From Solirubrobacteraceae bacterium (GTDB taxonomy: Bacteria > Actinomycetota > Thermoleophilia > Solirubrobacterales > Solirubrobacteraceae), in the NCBI GenBank assembly GCA_016462245.1, contig JAEMTR010000080.1:1-6585 (forward strand): a DNA stretch of 6,585 bases. The letters are read 5' to 3'. This document shows positions 4,620 to 6,585 of this stretch, in pieces. The first letter of the stretch is position 1, and the number at the start of each line of letters is the position of its first letter. The notes under the pieces are model-generated. The model saw only the letters and a program-made list of their open reading frames with translations. It did no database searches and was not told where the DNA came from. The position numbers were made by a program, and so were the translations under genes.

Positions 4620-6585
4620 GCTTCCGCAGATGTACTGAGTGACCGCTTCGAGCCACGCGCGCTCGAAGACGAGATGAAGACCGCCTATCTCGATTACGCG
4701 ATGTCGGTGATCGTCGGCCGCGCGCTGCCTGACGTCCGCGACGGCCTCAAGCCGGTCCACCGCCGCGTCCTCTACGGGATGTCAGAGCTCGGCCTCGGGC
4801 CAACCCGTGGCTACTCAAAGTGCGCCCGCATTGTCGGCGAAGTGATGGGCAACTTCCACCCTCACGGTGACTCGGCGATCTACGACGCGCTGGTGCGCAT
4901 GGCGCAGGACTTCTCGATGCGCTATCCGCTCGTTGACGGCCAAGGCAACTTCGGCTCGGTCGACGACGACCCAGCCGCCGCTATGAGGTACACCGAGGCG
5001 CGCATGACGCGCCTGGCGACCGAGATGCTGCGCGACCTCGACATGGATACGGTCGATTTCGTACCCAACTACGACGGCCGCACGCAGGAGCCGACGGTGA
5101 TGCCGGCGCGCTACCCGAACCTGCTCGTCAACGGCTCCTCGGGAATCGCTGTCGGCATGGCGACGAACATTCCGCCGCACAACCTTGGTGAGGTGATCGC
5201 CGCGACGATTGCGCTGATCGACGACCCCGACATCTCGCTCGACGGCCTGATGAAGCACGTCAAAGGCCCCGACTTCCCGACCGGCGGCACGATTCTTGGC
5301 GTTCAAGGGATCCGCGACGCCTACGAGACCGGCCGTGGCCGCGTCCGCGTGCAGGCCAAGGCGCACATTGAGCCGCTGACGCAGGGCAAAGAGGCGATCG
5401 TCGTCACCGAGCTGCCCTACATGGTCAAGAAGGGCGGCGAGGGCGGCCTGATTCAGAAGATCGCGGCGCTCGTGCATGAGAAGAAGATTCCCGACATCAC
5501 CGATCTGCGCGACGAATCAGACCGCAACGGAATGCGGCTCGTAATCGAACTCAAGCGTGACGTGATTCCGAAGGTCGTTCTAAACCAGCTTTACAAGCAC
5601 ACCTCGATGCAGTCGACCTTTGGCGTCAACACGGTTGCGCTCGTTGACGGCGTGCCAAGGACGCTTTCTTTGCGCGAGGTGTTGACGGCCTACGTCGCCC
5701 ACCAGCGCCAGGTCGTCGTCCGCCGTGCCAAGCACGAGCTCGGGATCAAGGAGGCGCGTGCCCACATCCTGCTCGGCCTGCTGATCGCGCTCGACAACCT
5801 CGACGCTGTAATCAAGCTGATCCGCGCCGCTCCAGACCGCGACGTTGCGCGCGAGAAGCTGGTCAAGGATTTCAAGCTTTCGGCAATTCAGGCCAGCGCG
5901 ATCCTCGAGCTTCGCCTCGCGCAGCTAACGGCGCTCGAATCGGACGCAATCAAGAGCGAGCACGACGACGTAATGGAACGGATCCGTGAGCTACGCGAAC
6001 TGCTCGGCAGCGAGCAGGCCGTGCTTGATCTGATCAAGGAAGAGCTCGGCGAAATCAACGAACGCTTCGCCGATGAGCGGCGCACGCTGATCTCGCAGAG
6101 CGAAGACGAGATCGACATTGAGGACTTGATCGCCGACCAGCAGATGGTGATCACGATCACGCAGACCGGCTACATCAAGTCGCTGCCGCTCGGCACCTAC
6201 CGCCAGCAGCAGCGCGGCGGCCGCGGTGTTACAGGGATGGACATGAAGGACGGCGACTTCATCGAGCACCTCTTCGTCTGCTCCTCGCATGACTTCCTGC
6301 TCTTCTTCTCAAACCGCGGCAAGGTCTACCGCTCAAAGGTTTATGAGCTTCCTGAGGCCTCGCGCACGGCGAAAGGGCGCGCATTGGTCAACGTGCTGCC
6401 GCTGCGCGAGGGCGAGCGAATCGAATCGGTGCTCGCGACGCGCGACTTCACCGAGACTCAGTACCTCGTCTTCGCGACGAAGAAGGGGACGGTCAAGAAG
6501 ACCGAGCTGCAGCAGTACAACACGCCAATTAAGGCCGACGGCATCATCGCGATCAAGATTCGCGACGACGATGAGCTGATCGTCG
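4617..6585 (+). CDS. gyrA: DNA gyrase subunit A, 3'-truncated by the window edge
   Basis: The frame is open from ATG 4617 to the window end, giving 656 complete codons of a protein usually about 800-870 long. GyrA carries the DNA breakage-reunion core and the DNA-wrapping domain of gyrase. The winged-helix domain begins after a short tail with AYLDYAMSVIVGRALPDVRDGLKPVHRR (split here as residues 23-36 and 37-50). The catalytic tyrosine is Tyr125 in AAMRYTE. The quinolone-determining region reads HPHGDSAIYD (81-90), with Ser86 and Asp90 at the positions of E. coli Ser83 and Asp87. NGSSGIAVGMATNIPP (172-187) is the DNA-bending segment. A long helical, charged stretch at about 360-490 fits the coiled-coil gate. 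The wrapping pinwheel starts near 502, with the GyrA box QQRGGRG at 531-537, which separates gyrase from topoisomerase IV subunit ParC. About three blades are visible before the edge; the rest, including any acidic tail, is not seen. Confidence 0.97.
   Translation, partial: MASADVLSDRFEPRALEDEMKTAYLDYAMSVIVGRALPDVRDGLKPVHRRVLYGMSELGLGPTRGYSKCARIVGEVMGNFHPHGDSAIYDALVRMAQDFSMRYPLVDGQGNFGSVDDDPAAAMRYTEARMTRLATEMLRDLDMDTVDFVPNYDGRTQEPTVMPARYPNLLVNGSSGIAVGMATNIPPHNLGEVIAATIALIDDPDISLDGLMKHVKGPDFPTGGTILGVQGIRDAYETGRGRVRVQAKAHIEPLTQGKEAIVVTELPYMVKKGGEGGLIQKIAALVHEKKIPDITDLRDESDRNGMRLVIELKRDVIPKVVLNQLYKHTSMQSTFGVNTVALVDGVPRTLSLREVLTAYVAHQRQVVVRRAKHELGIKEARAHILLGLLIALDNLDAVIKLIRAAPDRDVAREKLVKDFKLSAIQASAILELRLAQLTALESDAIKSEHDDVMERIRELRELLGSEQAVLDLIKEELGEINERFADERRTLISQSEDEIDIEDLIADQQMVITITQTGYIKSLPLGTYRQQQRGGRGVTGMDMKDGDFIEHLFVCSSHDFLLFFSNRGKVYRSKVYELPEASRTAKGRALVNVLPLREGERIESVLATRDFTETQYLVFATKKGTVKKTELQQYNTPIKADGIIAIKIRDDDELIV

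Noticed and set aside
4815..6290. Minus-strand open frames opposite gyrA, up to 220 codons
   Set aside because: They are antisense to the conserved gyrase A core, have no start signals or family resemblance, and are His/Arg/Val-rich or Ser-rich as expected of shadow frames.
6289..6579. 96-codon + strand frame within gyrA
   Set aside because: It is in a different frame from gyrA, is Ser/Arg-rich and lies over conserved pinwheel blades of the real gene.

Overview
The window is a conserved chromosomal replication and topology locus, all on the + strand: 3' part of dnaN (beta clamp), recF, a short DUF721/DciA-like gene, gyrB, and the first 656 codons of gyrA, which runs off the right edge. The order dnaN-recF-DUF721-gyrB-gyrA is typical of Actinomycetota near the replication origin. 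G+C is moderate to high: 57% counted over the 540 dnaN bases, about 68% in three sampled gyrA lines. The RecF and GyrB sequences also look actinobacterial. GyrB, however, has the long form (812 aa) with a large insertion in its TOPRIM region. That form is best known from proteobacteria and is absent from mycobacterial or Bacillus GyrB. A deep-branching actinobacterium such as Thermoleophilia is my best guess, but this is inference and the phylum should be treated as provisional.

Layout. Positions 1-1972 form a tightly packed block: dnaN and recF overlap by 1 base (TAATGA) and recF and the DUF721 gene by 4 bases (ATGA), so translational coupling is likely. Positions 1973-2148 are the only sizeable gap (176 bases, 52% G+C). 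It holds a plausible sigma-70-type promoter and a leader before gyrB. From 2149 on, gyrB and gyrA are separated by 29 bases carrying a good ribosome binding site for gyrA, and they look like one transcription unit.

How the genes work together. The beta clamp tethers the replicative polymerase. RecF acts with RecO and RecR to load RecA at stalled forks. The DUF721 protein belongs to the family that includes DciA, a loader or helper of the DnaB helicase. GyrB and GyrA form the A2B2 gyrase that removes positive supercoils ahead of the fork.

No mobile element, CRISPR array, tRNA, rRNA, broken gene or unknown multi-gene system is visible. I do not think the window contains an undescribed system. 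The points worth a second look are local: the GyrB insertion, an in-frame A-AAA-AAC heptamer in dnaN, the gyrB leader, the mini-ORF between gyrB and gyrA, the minimal DciA-like protein and the GyrA-box variant.
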